A stretch of 64,000 nt of DNA from Marinobacterium mangrovicola (GTDB lineage: Bacteria > Pseudomonadota > Gammaproteobacteria > Pseudomonadales > Balneatricaceae). This document shows positions 53,454 through 62,776 of this stretch, piece after piece; within the stretch, counting starts at the first letter, position 1; every line of letters begins with the position of its first letter. The position numbers and the translations under genes were made by a program. Where the stretch lies: contig NZ_SMFU01000015.1 in NCBI RefSeq assembly GCF_004339595.1, forward strand, positions 1-64,000, written 5' to 3'. The notes beneath the pieces were generated by a model. The model was not told the origin of the DNA. It was given only the letters and a program-made list of their open reading frames with translations, and made no database searches.

Positions 53454-54359
53454 ATGGACCGTATCGACGCGATGCGTGCGTTCACGACCGTGGCAACCGA
53501 AGGCAGCTTCACCCGTGCAGCCGAGCGGCTGGAGATGTCGCCGCAGCTGGTCAGCAAATATGTTTCCCAGTTGGAACAGCATTTAGGCACCCGCCTGCTC
53601 AACCGCACCACACGCAAGGTCCATCTCACCGAAGCGGGCACCCGCTACTGGCAGGGTGCGCAGCAGATCCTGGATGAGATAGAAGCGGTGGAAAGTCAGC
53701 TTGGGGATATGCAGGAGAGCGCTCAGGGTCGGCTCAGGGTCAGCGCTCCGGTCTCCTTTGCCTCCCACCATCTGGCACCGATGCTGGTTGAGTTTCAGCG
53801 CCAGCATCCCGCCGTAAGCATCGACCTGCAATTGAACGACCGTAAGGTCGATATCGTTGAAGAGGGCTTTGATATCGCCCTTCGCATCGGCCACCTGCGC
53901 AGCTCATCGCTGATCGCGAAGCGTATTGCGCCGGTGCGACTGGTTACCGTCGCCTCCCCCGAATACCTGGCGGAGCATGGCGAACCAGCAAGGCTTGAAG
54001 ATCTGCAGGGGCACCGCTATCTGCGCTACAGCTATGTGGAAAACGATGCCATCCTGCCGATGCATCGCTGGCTGAGGGAAAAGGGTATCAGCCTAGGTAA
54101 TGAGGTCGCCTGCAACAACGGAGATGTGCTGGTGCACGCCGCCATCGAGGGCGGTGGCATCGCTATCCAACCCACTTTTATCACCGGGCCAGCAATCGCC
54201 GAAGGTAAACTCAAGGTACTGCTGGAGGAGCATGAACCCGAGCCCATGGGGCTTTATGCGGTCTACGCACACCGCCAGCTAATGGCCAGCAAGGTGCGCA
54301 GCTTTATCGATTTTATGGATGGTTATTTCGGCGACCCACCTTACTGGGACCGTTTCTAA
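53454..54359 (+). CDS. LysR family transcriptional regulator
   Basis: A 301-residue LysR protein. The HTH is in MDRIDAMRAFTTVATEGSFTRAAERLEMSPQLVSKYVSQLE, shown as adjoining parts, and LLNRTTRKVHLTEAG follows. This is the subgroup that often controls neighbouring quinone/DoxX/GST genes, so it likely regulates the divergent DoxX-YqjG-dioxygenase set. CAGGAGG precedes the ATG. Confidence 0.9.
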   Translation: MDRIDAMRAFTTVATEGSFTRAAERLEMSPQLVSKYVSQLEQHLGTRLLNRTTRKVHLTEAGTRYWQGAQQILDEIEAVESQLGDMQESAQGRLRVSAPVSFASHHLAPMLVEFQRQHPAVSIDLQLNDRKVDIVEEGFDIALRIGHLRSSSLIAKRIAPVRLVTVASPEYLAEHGEPARLEDLQGHRYLRYSYVENDAILPMHRWLREKGISLGNEVACNNGDVLVHAAIEGGGIAIQPTFITGPAIAEGKLKVLLEEHEPEPMGLYAVYAHRQLMASKVRSFIDFMDGYFGDPPYWDRF

Positions 54360-54404
54360 CTTACTGATTTGCTATACTGCGCCAGCCTTCTGCAAGGAAC
54401 TGCA

Positions 54405-55775
54405 ATGACCCATTCGATCCTCTCCTGGCTCAGCGCCTCATTCACCCGAAAGATCGGCGGCCTGTCGACCATCCTGCTCAGTTTTATCCTGCTGGTCATC
54501 ATCTATTCGGTCATACAGCTCGACAGTATCAGCCGTGAAATGCGGGAACTCGCGGAGATCGATATACCCCTCACCGAGATCGCCTCCGAGTTCGAAATGA
54601 AGCAGTTGGAACAGCATATTCTGCTGGAGCGCACACGCTTAGCGGCCTCCTCGACGCCCCCAGCCTCGGTCGAGCAGCAGCACCTGAACATGCAGTTGAT
54701 TGAGCATTCCGAGCAGGTAGAGGCACTGCTCGACCAAGCCGTGACAGTGGCAAATACCGCACTAAAACAGCATGAAATTGTTGATGGCATGCAGGCGCAT
54801 AAAGAACTGCTGCAGCACCTGCAGGCATATGCGCAAAGCCAGGGAAGCTTCCATGCTCGAATCAGCGAGAGCCTGGCTCAGCCCCTGAGCGAAGTAAACG
54901 CCGCCGCATTGGATGCTGCCGCCGAGCAGATGGATCTGGCAACCGAAGTACTGCTTGAGCAGATAGAGCGATTAACCGAAGAGGTAGCCGAGATCACCGC
55001 GAGCCACCAGCAGCGCTTTCTGCTGGTCGATATTGCACTGGGCAGCGGCGCTTTTGTTATCGGCATCTACATCACTCTTTATCTGATCGTCAGTTTTCGC
55101 CGGCACATGGGCGAAATACAGCGCAAGGTGGACCGCCTAAATCATTCTCTGCAGGGAAGCTCCGCCACGAAAATATCCCTGGAGCCTGCCGCGGGAGATG
55201 ATGAGCTTGCTCGTCTGGCGGCCAATATCGATGGTGTGCTGGACAGCTTCACCAGTGAAATGAAAAACCGCAGCGAGGTGGAAAGGCAGCTGCTGCAACT
55301 GGCCACCACCGATAAACTCACCGGCGCCTTAAACCGTCACAAGTGGGATGAAACCCTTGCCCAGGAGATCCAACTGGCCAAACGCGGAATGCCGCTGAGT
55401 CTCTTGATACTCGACCTGGACAACTTCAAAGGCATCAACGACCGCTGGGGCCATGATGTCGGTGACCGGGTACTGGTTCGCACCGTGGAACTGATTCGTG
55501 AAAACGTCAGAAGCAGTGACCTGATCTTCCGGCTTGGCGGTGAGGAGTTTGCGCTGCTGTTCCGCAACCACAGCAAGCAGCAGGCCGCAGTGGTCGCGGA
55601 GGAGCTGCGCCAGATCTTCGAGCAGCTTGAGGAGAAAAACCTGCCACCATTCACCGCCAGTTTCGGTATCACCCAATACGAGAGCGGCGATTCCCAGGAG
55701 ACCCTGATCAAACGCGCCGACGATGCGCTTTACCAGGCAAAAACAAACGGCAGAAACCGACTGGAACTGGGCTGA
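54405..55775 (+). CDS. Diguanylate cyclase with four-helix-bundle sensor
   Basis: A 456-residue membrane protein making c-di-GMP. One helix near residues 15-40, a long periplasmic helical region (about 45-205) as in 4HB-MCP sensors, a second helix (about 208-230), then a HAMP-like region and a GGDEF domain (about 300-456) with the active site RLGGEEFALLF (GGEEF). No RxxD inhibitory site is evident just upstream of it. AAGGA lies before the ATG at 54405. It could sense an envelope signal and feed PilZ targets. Confidence 0.9.
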   Translation: MTHSILSWLSASFTRKIGGLSTILLSFILLVIIYSVIQLDSISREMRELAEIDIPLTEIASEFEMKQLEQHILLERTRLAASSTPPASVEQQHLNMQLIEHSEQVEALLDQAVTVANTALKQHEIVDGMQAHKELLQHLQAYAQSQGSFHARISESLAQPLSEVNAAALDAAAEQMDLATEVLLEQIERLTEEVAEITASHQQRFLLVDIALGSGAFVIGIYITLYLIVSFRRHMGEIQRKVDRLNHSLQGSSATKISLEPAAGDDELARLAANIDGVLDSFTSEMKNRSEVERQLLQLATTDKLTGALNRHKWDETLAQEIQLAKRGMPLSLLILDLDNFKGINDRWGHDVGDRVLVRTVELIRENVRSSDLIFRLGGEEFALLFRNHSKQQAAVVAEELRQIFEQLEEKNLPPFTASFGITQYESGDSQETLIKRADDALYQAKTNGRNRLELG

Positions 55776-55782
55776 TCAGGCC

Positions 55783-56514
55783 TCAGCGCCCGCCGGCCAC
55801 ATCGAGGATCGTTCCTGTCACATAGGAGGCCTCATCCGACAGCAGCCAGGCGATGGCGTTAGCCACCTCTTCTGCCGTACCGCCGCGCTGCATCGGCAGG
55901 GTCGGTCCGAGTCGGTCGACCCTGCCCGGTTCGCCGCCATCGGCGTGGATATCGGTATAGATCAGCCCCGGGCTGACCGCATTGACGCGGATCCCCTCGC
56001 CCGCAAGCTCCTTTGCCAGCCCCTTGGTCAGCGAGTTCACCGCGCCCTTGGCCGCGGCATAATCCACGTATTCAAACGCAGCACCCAGCTGAGCGGCCAC
56101 GGATGACAGGTTAACGATAGCGCCGCCCGCCGCCATCCGCCGCGCCGCCTCACGACAACAGAGAAAACAGCTGGTCGCATTAGCCGCCATCACACGATTA
56201 AAACGCTCGAGCTCCATATCCACCAGCCGCGACTGGGTGGACAGCGCACCGGCGTTATTCACCAGGTGCGTAACCGGCCCCAGCCTGCGTTCGGTCTCAT
56301 CGAAGAGAGAGATAACCTGCGTCTCATCAGACACATCGGCCTGCAGCGCTAAAGCCTCACCGCCGGCCGCCTCGATAGCAGCCACCACTTCAGCCGCAGA
56401 GTCCGCACGCTGGCGGTAATTGATGCAGACCGCGTAGCCCCGGCTGGCCAGTAGCCTCGCCGTCGCCGCACCGATTCCTCTTCCGCCTCCGGTAATCAGA
56501 ACAACTTTCTTCAT
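55783..56514 (-). CDS. SDR family oxidoreductase (FabG-like)
   Basis: A 243-residue short-chain dehydrogenase. NAD(P) binding is TGGGRGIGAATARLLA, NNAG is in HLVNNAGAL, and the catalytic Ser-Tyr-Lys are in NLSSVAAQLG and YVDYAAAKGAVNSL. The closest common name is glucose 1-/3-oxoacyl-ACP reductase-like SDR (YgfF type), with unknown substrate. The start at 56514 has GGAGG upstream; a Met four codons earlier overlaps that site. Confidence 0.9.
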   Translation of the reverse strand: MKKVVLITGGGRGIGAATARLLASRGYAVCINYRQRADSAAEVVAAIEAAGGEALALQADVSDETQVISLFDETERRLGPVTHLVNNAGALSTQSRLVDMELERFNRVMAANATSCFLCCREAARRMAAGGAIVNLSSVAAQLGAAFEYVDYAAAKGAVNSLTKGLAKELAGEGIRVNAVSPGLIYTDIHADGGEPGRVDRLGPTLPMQRGGTAEEVANAIAWLLSDEASYVTGTILDVAGGR

Positions 56515-56794
56515 TTCAACCTCCATGCAGTGAACTTCACTGACCTCAATCGAGACTCGCGAACCACTCTCTCTGCAACATAAACCGCTTATTCTCGTGC
56601 CGCATCAAGCCCTGTTAACCAAATGGTCAGGATAGGTGAGTAAAACTTCATCAAACGTATATTTTTTATACTTTGATATTGACGAGCAAAACCAGGATCA
56701 TCCACCGCATATAGATTTACTAAGCAGTCATATGAACTGCATAACGAGCGATAAACATAAAATATCGCCATAGAATAGATCAGAGGCCCCTCTA

Positions 56795-57082
56795 ATGTCC
56801 GTATATGACCTGAACGTCAATGCACCCAGTCTGCAGCACCCTTTCAACCAGGCAGACAAAGCCGAAAAACAGCGCCCTCAGTGGCAACAGGCGTTGGTTC
56901 AGCGCTTTGAAGAGTGGAAGTATCGCCGCTCCCTGGTGAAGCTGCTCGACCTGGATAACGCTATCCTCGAAGACATGGGTACCAACCGTGGCGAACTGAT
57001 CGCCGCCCTGGATCTGCCGCTGACTCAGAACGCCAGCAAAGCGCTGGCGCAGTGGCGTGCAGAGCGCAAGATCACCGGCTGA
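56795..57082 (+). CDS. DUF1127 domain protein
   Basis: A 95-residue protein. The C-terminal part (about 35-75) reads RFEEWKYRRSLVKLLDLDNAILEDMGTNRGEL in adjoining parts, the DUF1127 (YjiS-like) motif, where the LxDM-G-R region is conserved. DUF1127 domains often bind RNA or act as stress-related small regulators, mainly shown in alphaproteobacteria. It has its own promoter region and a terminator. Confidence 0.85.
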   Translation: MSVYDLNVNAPSLQHPFNQADKAEKQRPQWQQALVQRFEEWKYRRSLVKLLDLDNAILEDMGTNRGELIAALDLPLTQNASKALAQWRAERKITG

Positions 57083-57133
57083 TACGGCTGTGCGAAAAAA
57101 CGGCTGCTGAGCTCACGCCAGCGGCAGACATAA

Positions 57134-57170
57134 AGAAGGCCCATCTCCTCAGGAGGTGGGCCTTTTTCTT
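57134..57170 (+). terminator. Terminator after the DUF1127 gene
   Basis: AAGGCCCATCTCC / GGAGGTGGGCCTT around TCA, followed by TTTCTTT. Also suited to the convergent OsmC-YcaO gene. Confidence 0.93.
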
Positions 57171-57212
57171 TGAGCGGTGATCAGGCGGCACGAGGGACGC
57201 CGCCTGGTAATG

Positions 57213-59450
57213 TTATTCCACCGCCGCAGCTCTTGACGCACGCGCCGCGTGCAGTTTCTTGTAGCTTTCGATCAGGCGCAGATGGCGATCCAGTCCTTCC
57301 AGCTTCATGCTGGTGGGCTCAAGACCGTGGAAGCGCACTTCACCGGAGACCGAGCCAACCACCGCGGCCATCCGCTCTTCACCGAACATACGGCTCAGGT
57401 TGGGCAGGAAGTCGTCCAGCTCCAGCTCGTCATCCAGCACGATCTCAAGCACCGCGTTGACCGCCTGGTAGAACAGGCCACGATCCACGGTGTTGTCGTT
57501 GTACTGCAGGAAGGCTTCGACCAGTTCCAGCGCTTCATCATGGCGCTGCAGCGCCAGGCTGATCAGCAGCTTCAACTCGAGAATCGTGAGCTGCCCCCAG
57601 TTGGTATTCTCGTCGAACTCGATGCCGATCAGGGTTTTGATATCGGTGTAGTTATCCTGCTGGCTCTCTTCGAGACGCTCTACCAGGTCGGCCAGGGCAT
57701 CGTCGTCGAGACGGTGCAGATTGAGGATATCCTCACGGTAATCCAGCGCCTTGTTGGTGTTATCCCAGACCAGGTCTTCCACCGGGTACACCTCGGAGAA
57801 ACCGGGCACCAGGATACGGCAGGCCGGCGCGCCCAGCTCTTCGAAATGAGCCACGTAGGCTTCCTTACCGAGGGACTCAAGAATGCCGTAGAGCGTGGCG
57901 GTTTCATGTTCGTTATCGCCCGACTCTTTATCTCCAGACTCTTTATCTCCAGACTCTTTATTTCCAGAGAAGTCCCACTCACAGAACTCGAAGTCGGACT
58001 TGGCGCTGAAGAAGCGCCAGGAGACCACACCGGTGGAATCGATAAAGTGTTCTACGAAGTTGTTCGGCTCGGTCACCGCCATGGAGTTAAACGTCGGCGG
58101 CGGCACATCGTTGAGACCTTCAAAACTGCGCCCCTGCAGCAGCTCGGTGAGGCTGCGCTCCAGCGCCACATGGAAGCTCGGGTGCGCGCCAAAGGAGGCA
58201 AACACACCGCCGGTACGCGGGTTCATCAGGGTGACACAGGCCACCGGGAACTGGCCGCCCAGGGAGGCGTCCTTCACCAGCACCGGGAAGCCCTGGGCTT
58301 CCAGCGCTTCGATCCCTTCGACGATACCCGGGTACTTGGCGAGCACCTCGGCAGGTACGTCCGGCAGCGCCAGTTCCTGCTCCAGGATTTCGCGCTTCAC
58401 TGCCCGCTCGAAGATCTCCGACAGGCACTGCACCTCGGCTTCATACAGGGTGTTACCGGCGCTCATACCGTTACTGAGAAACAGGTTCTCGATCAGGTTT
58501 GACGGGAAGTACACCGTTTCACCATCGGAGTGACGCACAAACGGCAGCGAGCAGATACCACGATCGATACGCCCGGAGTTGGTATCGATCAGGTTAGAGC
58601 CGAACAGCTCGCCTTCCGGGTTGTAGATCTCCAGGCAGTGCTCGTCGAGGATCTCTGCCGGCAGTTCGTCTTCAGGGCCGGGCTGGAACCACTTCTCGTT
58701 CGGGTAGTGCACAAACTCGGCGTTGGCGATCTCTTCCCCGAAGAACTGGTCGTTGTAGAAGAAGTTGCAGCTCAGGCGCTCGATAAATTCACCCAGCGCC
58801 GAGCAGAGCGCACTCTCTTTGGTAGCGCCCTTACCATTCGTAAAGCACATGGGCGACGCGGCATCGCGGATATGCAGCGACCAGACATGGGGCACGATAT
58901 TGCGCCAGGAGGCGATCTCGATCTTCATCCCCAGGTCCGCCAGGATACCGGTCATATTGGCGATAGTCTGTTCCAGCGGCAGGTCCTTACCCTCGATCCA
59001 GGTAGCGGAATCGCTGTCGCTTTCGCCCATCAACAGCGCCTGAGCGTCTTCATCCAGGTTTTCCACCACCTCGATCTGGAACTCAGGGCCGGTCTGCACC
59101 ACCTTTTTCACCGTACAACGCTCGATGGAGCGCAGAATCCCCTGGCGATCCTTGTCGGAGATATCTTCCGGCAGCTCCACCTGGATCTTGAAGATCTGGT
59201 TATAGCGGTCGTTCGGATCGACGATGTTGTTCTGCGACAGGCGGATATTCTCCGTCGGGATATCCCGCGCGTTGCAGTACAGCTTGACGAAGTACGCCGC
59301 GCACAGCGCCGATGACGCCAGGAAGTAGTCGAACGGACCCGGTGCCGAACCATCGCCCTTGTAGCGAATCGGCTGGTCGGCGATCACGGTGAAGTCATCA
59401 AACTTGGCTTCAAGCCGGAGGTTGTCGAGAAAGTTGACCTTGATTTCCAT
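57213..59450 (-). CDS. OsmC domain/YcaO domain fusion protein
   Basis: A 745-residue fusion. The OsmC-like domain (about 1-140) has GDGSAPGPFDYFLASSALC and a later Cys in SIERCTVKK, the peroxidatic pair region. The YcaO domain (about 165-570) contains GKGATKESALCSALGEFIERLS (in parts) and GNTLYEAEVQCLSEIFERAVKR, the ATP-binding pattern. A helical C-terminal tail (about 600-745) follows. E. coli YcaO aids RimO S12 methylthiolation; the role of the fusion is not known. Residues about 496-510 are a KESGD triplet encoded by three 15-bp repeats. Confidence 0.9.
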   Translation of the reverse strand: MEIKVNFLDNLRLEAKFDDFTVIADQPIRYKGDGSAPGPFDYFLASSALCAAYFVKLYCNARDIPTENIRLSQNNIVDPNDRYNQIFKIQVELPEDISDKDRQGILRSIERCTVKKVVQTGPEFQIEVVENLDEDAQALLMGESDSDSATWIEGKDLPLEQTIANMTGILADLGMKIEIASWRNIVPHVWSLHIRDAASPMCFTNGKGATKESALCSALGEFIERLSCNFFYNDQFFGEEIANAEFVHYPNEKWFQPGPEDELPAEILDEHCLEIYNPEGELFGSNLIDTNSGRIDRGICSLPFVRHSDGETVYFPSNLIENLFLSNGMSAGNTLYEAEVQCLSEIFERAVKREILEQELALPDVPAEVLAKYPGIVEGIEALEAQGFPVLVKDASLGGQFPVACVTLMNPRTGGVFASFGAHPSFHVALERSLTELLQGRSFEGLNDVPPPTFNSMAVTEPNNFVEHFIDSTGVVSWRFFSAKSDFEFCEWDFSGNKESGDKESGDKESGDNEHETATLYGILESLGKEAYVAHFEELGAPACRILVPGFSEVYPVEDLVWDNTNKALDYREDILNLHRLDDDALADLVERLEESQQDNYTDIKTLIGIEFDENTNWGQLTILELKLLISLALQRHDEALELVEAFLQYNDNTVDRGLFYQAVNAVLEIVLDDELELDDFLPNLSRMFGEERMAAVVGSVSGEVRFHGLEPTSMKLEGLDRHLRLIESYKKLHAARASRAAAVE
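57922..57966 (-). repeat. Three 15-bp tandem repeats in the OsmC-YcaO gene
   Basis: Units at 57922-57936, 57937-57951 and 57952-57966 (GACTCTTTATCTCCA, the third with one change) encode KESGD three times in frame. A partial fourth copy precedes them. The near-identity at DNA level suggests recent expansion by slippage; the encoded linker is acidic and disordered. Confidence 0.9.
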
Positions 59451-59711
59451 GGGTGATGTACCGGATTGGGTGGTGATTGGATGGATAGCAGCGGGGCTGG
59501 CGTTGAAAGGCGGTATTATCCAGATTTTGCCCGCCGCCGTCTTGGCCCCGCTAAAGGAAAACCGGTCGATGCTGTTTAATACCCGGTTAAGTCACGGACG
59601 TTAAAACCAAGAAAAGTAGATCAGGAATACATATTTCCCGTACATAAAAGCTCCATCCGGCCAACAGCTCCTTATAATCTCAGGCTGACATCACTGCGTA
59701 GAGGATAATCC

Positions 59712-60824
59712 TTGAGATCCCGTTTCCGTGTTCTTTCCATTCTTGCCCTGCTGCACGCCTATATCGGCTGGCGGCTTTGCACTGGCCTGGAGTTGGGTAT
59801 CGCCAGCTCAATACTGGTCACCTTGGGCCTCGTCCTCTCCTGCACACTGATGCCGCTGGCAGTGTTTGTGGACCGTATTCACGATAGGATCGCCTGGGCC
59901 GGCTACCTGATGATGGGGCTGTTTTCCTCCCTGCTGGTGCTGACCCTGCTGCGTGATTTGGTGCTGGCTGCGCTGTGGATATTCTCTCTGCTGACACCGG
60001 AGATCTCGTTCTACTCCGCTCTTGCCGTGGTGGTGCTCGGGTCGCTGACCAGCCTGATCGGGCTGATCAATGCGCGCCGCCTGGCGCGGGTCGTTCATGT
60101 GGATGTACCGCTAAAAGACCTGCCGGCAGCGCTGCAGGGTTTCACCATCGCGCAGATCAGCGATATCCATATCGGGCACACCATCAAGCGGGGTTTTCTG
60201 GAGGCGGTGGTTAACCAGGTCAACGGCCTGAACCCGGACCTGATCGCCGTTACCGGCGATGTGGTCGATGGTGATGTGGAACGCCTCGGCGCTCATACCC
60301 AGCCCCTGGCAGGCTTGAAAGCGCGCTACGGCAGCTACCTGGTCACCGGCAACCATGAATACTATTCCGGCGTGCATCAATGGACCGAAGAGTTCCGCCG
60401 CCTCGGCCTTGGCGTACTGCTCAACGAGCACGTCACGGTAGAACATCGGGGCGCCACCCTACTGGTGGCAGGCGTCACCGATTTCAGCGCCGCACGCTTC
60501 GATCCCACTCACCGCAGCGATCCGCACAGCGCACTAGCCGGCGCACCGGAACACGCCAGCCACAGAATCCTCCTGGCCCACCAACCGCGCTCGGCACATG
60601 AGGCGGAAAAAGCGGGTTTCCACCTGCAGATATCGGGACACACCCATGGCGGCCAGTTCTGGCCCTGGAACCTGTTTGTACCTATGCAGCAGCCGTTTCT
60701 GGCGGGCCTCGATCGACTCAATGAGATGCTGATTTACACCAGCCGAGGAACCGGTTACTGGGGGCCGCCGAAGCGCTTTGGCGCCCCGTCGGAGATTACA
60801 CTGCTGAGATTGGTGTCCGCATAG
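59712..60824 (+). CDS. Membrane-anchored metallophosphoesterase
   Basis: A 370-residue protein with four N-terminal helices (about 5-125) and a calcineurin-like phosphoesterase domain. Metal motifs are ISDIHIGHT (DxH), VTGDVVDGD (GDxxD), VTGNHEYYSG (GNHE) and SGHTHGGQFWP (GHxH). Related YaeI/YkuE-type enzymes act on lipids or cyclic nucleotides; the substrate is unknown. It starts with TTG, with GAGGATAA upstream. A terminator follows. Confidence 0.88.
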   Translation: MRSRFRVLSILALLHAYIGWRLCTGLELGIASSILVTLGLVLSCTLMPLAVFVDRIHDRIAWAGYLMMGLFSSLLVLTLLRDLVLAALWIFSLLTPEISFYSALAVVVLGSLTSLIGLINARRLARVVHVDVPLKDLPAALQGFTIAQISDIHIGHTIKRGFLEAVVNQVNGLNPDLIAVTGDVVDGDVERLGAHTQPLAGLKARYGSYLVTGNHEYYSGVHQWTEEFRRLGLGVLLNEHVTVEHRGATLLVAGVTDFSAARFDPTHRSDPHSALAGAPEHASHRILLAHQPRSAHEAEKAGFHLQISGHTHGGQFWPWNLFVPMQQPFLAGLDRLNEMLIYTSRGTGYWGPPKRFGAPSEITLLRLVSA

Positions 60825-60848
60825 GAGGTCTATTCAAAACCCCGCATC

Positions 60849-60884
60849 AAAAAGGCCCCGCAGGATTATCCGGCGGGGCCTTTT
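60849..60884. terminator. Terminator between the phosphoesterase and FadL genes
   Basis: AAAAGGCCCCGC / GCGGGGCCTTTT around a 10-nt loop, with T and A ends. Serves both convergent genes. Confidence 0.95.
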
Positions 60885-60896
60885 ATCGGAACGGCT

Positions 60897-62153
60897 CTAG
60901 CTAATCAGTACCGGTACTGCCAGGCGACGCCTGGCGATATCCTGGCTCATCTCCAGATCGGCTTCGCCACCGCCAAAGCTCTCGGGGATAGAGTTGTTAC
61001 CCTTCACCTTCTCTTCCAGCGCACGGGTGTAAGACACAGAAATGCTCTGTTCCGGGCTGATGTCCCAGGTTGCGCCCAGGCTTACATGATCCTGGATCAC
61101 ACCCGGGGCGAGAATATTCATAAAGGTCTGGCTCGACGGGATCGGCTGATCCGCGTGGCTGACGCCGGCACGCAGAGTGAGACGATCGCTGGCGGCATAG
61201 ATCACGCCCAGCTTGTAGACATCGATATCATCCCAGCCAAAACCTGCCGCATTATTCGCACCGAGCGGGGCTGCCATGGAGAAAGAGTTACCCACAGAGC
61301 GCACATCGCTGTATTCGATCCGCTCCCAGTCACCGGCCAGGGTCCACTGCGGGTTGATCTGCCAGGCGAAACCAACACCGTAGTTTTCCGGCACGTCGAA
61401 ACCGCCCTGCTCGGCAAACAGACCACGATACTTGTTGAAGGAATCTGTATTGATGCGCGATGACCAGCTTGCGCCCAGGGTCAGCGTATCGGTGACCTGG
61501 CCCTGCCAGCCCAGCTTCAGACCCCAGCCGTTGCTGCTGTCCTGTCCTTTGTTGCTGACCGCATCGCCATCGCTGCTCATGGCACTGAAGTTCTGAATCC
61601 CTTTCGCTTCAAAGCGCTGGTAAACATAGGTAACGCCAACGCCCAGGCTATGTCGTTCGCTCACTTTGTAAGCCAGCGAGCCGGTCAGAAATGCCTGAGA
61701 CAGATCCACACCCGCTTCGCCAGTACCAAACACCATCGGAGCCACATCATAGGAGGTATTCATACCACCGTTGGCGTAAACCGCCAGGCCGTAGGCCAGC
61801 CGGTCGGAATGCATGCGGGCGAAACCGCCTTCCGGCATCCAGAAGTCACGCTCGCCGTTACCATCGTAATGGCCATCCAGGCTGTAACCGCCGCCCATAT
61901 CATTGCCGCTGATATCCGCGCTGCGCTTTGGCTTGAAGTAGGTCACACCCAGATCGTACTGGCTACCCAGAGCGATCAGCGACGCCGGGTTACTGGCCGC
62001 CTTGATGCTGTCATGAGCCAGCGCAAAGCTGACGCCCGCCATACCCTGAGCCTTTACGCTGCTGCCATGCATGAAATAGCCGTTGGTAGCCTGGGCTGCC
62101 AGCGGGAAAGCGGCGAGTGCGAGGGTAAGGGCGGTGCGGGTTGTAGCAGTCAT
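60897..62153 (-). CDS. FadL/OmpP1/TodX family outer membrane transporter with apparent C-terminal frameshift
   Basis: A 418-residue beta-barrel protein for hydrophobic substrates such as fatty acids. The signal peptide ends at AAQA and the mature N-terminus TNGYFMHGSSVKAQGMAGVS is the FadL hatch. The barrel strands run to the end, but the last residues read SQDIARRRLAVPVLIS. In another frame the same DNA gives PGVAWQYRY followed by a stop at 60905-60907, the aromatic ending expected of an OMP. One base change near a perfect 15-bp palindrome at 60920-60934 would restore it, so a frameshift or sequencing error is likely. Confidence 0.85.
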   Translation of the reverse strand: MTATTRTALTLALAAFPLAAQATNGYFMHGSSVKAQGMAGVSFALAHDSIKAASNPASLIALGSQYDLGVTYFKPKRSADISGNDMGGGYSLDGHYDGNGERDFWMPEGGFARMHSDRLAYGLAVYANGGMNTSYDVAPMVFGTGEAGVDLSQAFLTGSLAYKVSERHSLGVGVTYVYQRFEAKGIQNFSAMSSDGDAVSNKGQDSSNGWGLKLGWQGQVTDTLTLGASWSSRINTDSFNKYRGLFAEQGGFDVPENYGVGFAWQINPQWTLAGDWERIEYSDVRSVGNSFSMAAPLGANNAAGFGWDDIDVYKLGVIYAASDRLTLRAGVSHADQPIPSSQTFMNILAPGVIQDHVSLGATWDISPEQSISVSYTRALEEKVKGNNSIPESFGGGEADLEMSQDIARRRLAVPVLIS

Positions 62154-62232
62154 GATGGCTCTTTTTAATCAAAAATAGGTTAAGGGCTGCGCATATTAGA
62201 TCAACAAGATATAAAAATTAAATAACATATAT

Positions 62233-62255
62233 TAATTAAGATATAACTAATTAAG
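62233..62255 (+). promoter_or_regulatory. Direct repeat in the YeeE/FadL promoter region
   Basis: TAATTAAG occurs at 62233-62240 and 62248-62255, 15 bp apart, in the very A/T-rich gap between divergent FadL and YeeE genes. It could be an operator for a regulator not in the window. Confidence 0.35.
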
Positions 62256-62329
62256 ACCTTTGCGTTTAATGCGCCGGATAACGATAATCGTCCCTAGCGT
62301 TCCACCCTCATAAAAGGTCTACAGGACTC

Positions 62330-62776
62330 ATGGAAATCGTCAATTTCACGCCAGTGCCCGCGCTGATCGGTGGTGCACTGATTGGGCTTTCGGCCGCCTT
62401 TCTGCTGTTTGCCAGGGGAAATATCGCCGGTATATCGGGGATTGCCGGCGGCATCATTTATCCGGAGCAGAGCAGCGATATCAACTGGCGCGTTTTGTTC
62501 GTTATCGGCCTGGTTCTCGGCGGTTTTATCTATCAGTGGCTCGGCATGGGCGCTGGCGTCGAGCAGATTCAGGCGATGGTAAGTAAGCCGATGTTAGTGC
62601 TGGCGGGCCTACTGGTAGGCATCGGCACCCAGATCGGCACCGGCTGTACCAGCGGCCACGGCATCTGCGGTCTGGCACGACGCAGTCCCCGCTCCCTGGT
62701 GGCCACACTCTGCTTTATGGGCAGCGCGCTGGTCACTGTGTTTATCGTTCGTCACCTGCTGGGGATCAGCGCATGA
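62330..62776 (+). CDS. YeeE/YedE family membrane protein
   Basis: A 148-residue protein with four helices. The conserved GTQIGTGCTSGHGICGLARRSPRS, given here in pieces, contains the family Cys (TGCTSGHG). Such half-size proteins pair to form sulfur-compound transporters, and members are tied to thiosulfate or sulfide handling. AGGA precedes the ATG, and its stop overlaps the next start by 4 bp. A sulfur role is from family knowledge only. Confidence 0.9.
   Translation: MEIVNFTPVPALIGGALIGLSAAFLLFARGNIAGISGIAGGIIYPEQSSDINWRVLFVIGLVLGGFIYQWLGMGAGVEQIQAMVSKPMLVLAGLLVGIGTQIGTGCTSGHGICGLARRSPRSLVATLCFMGSALVTVFIVRHLLGISA

Noticed and set aside
57922-57966. CRISPR-like repeats
   Set aside because: The units are contiguous 15-bp tandem repeats inside a coding frame, with no spacers.
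57249-58502. 417-residue plus-strand open frame opposite the OsmC-YcaO gene
   Set aside because: Shadow caused by codon bias; the minus-strand frame has recognisable domains.
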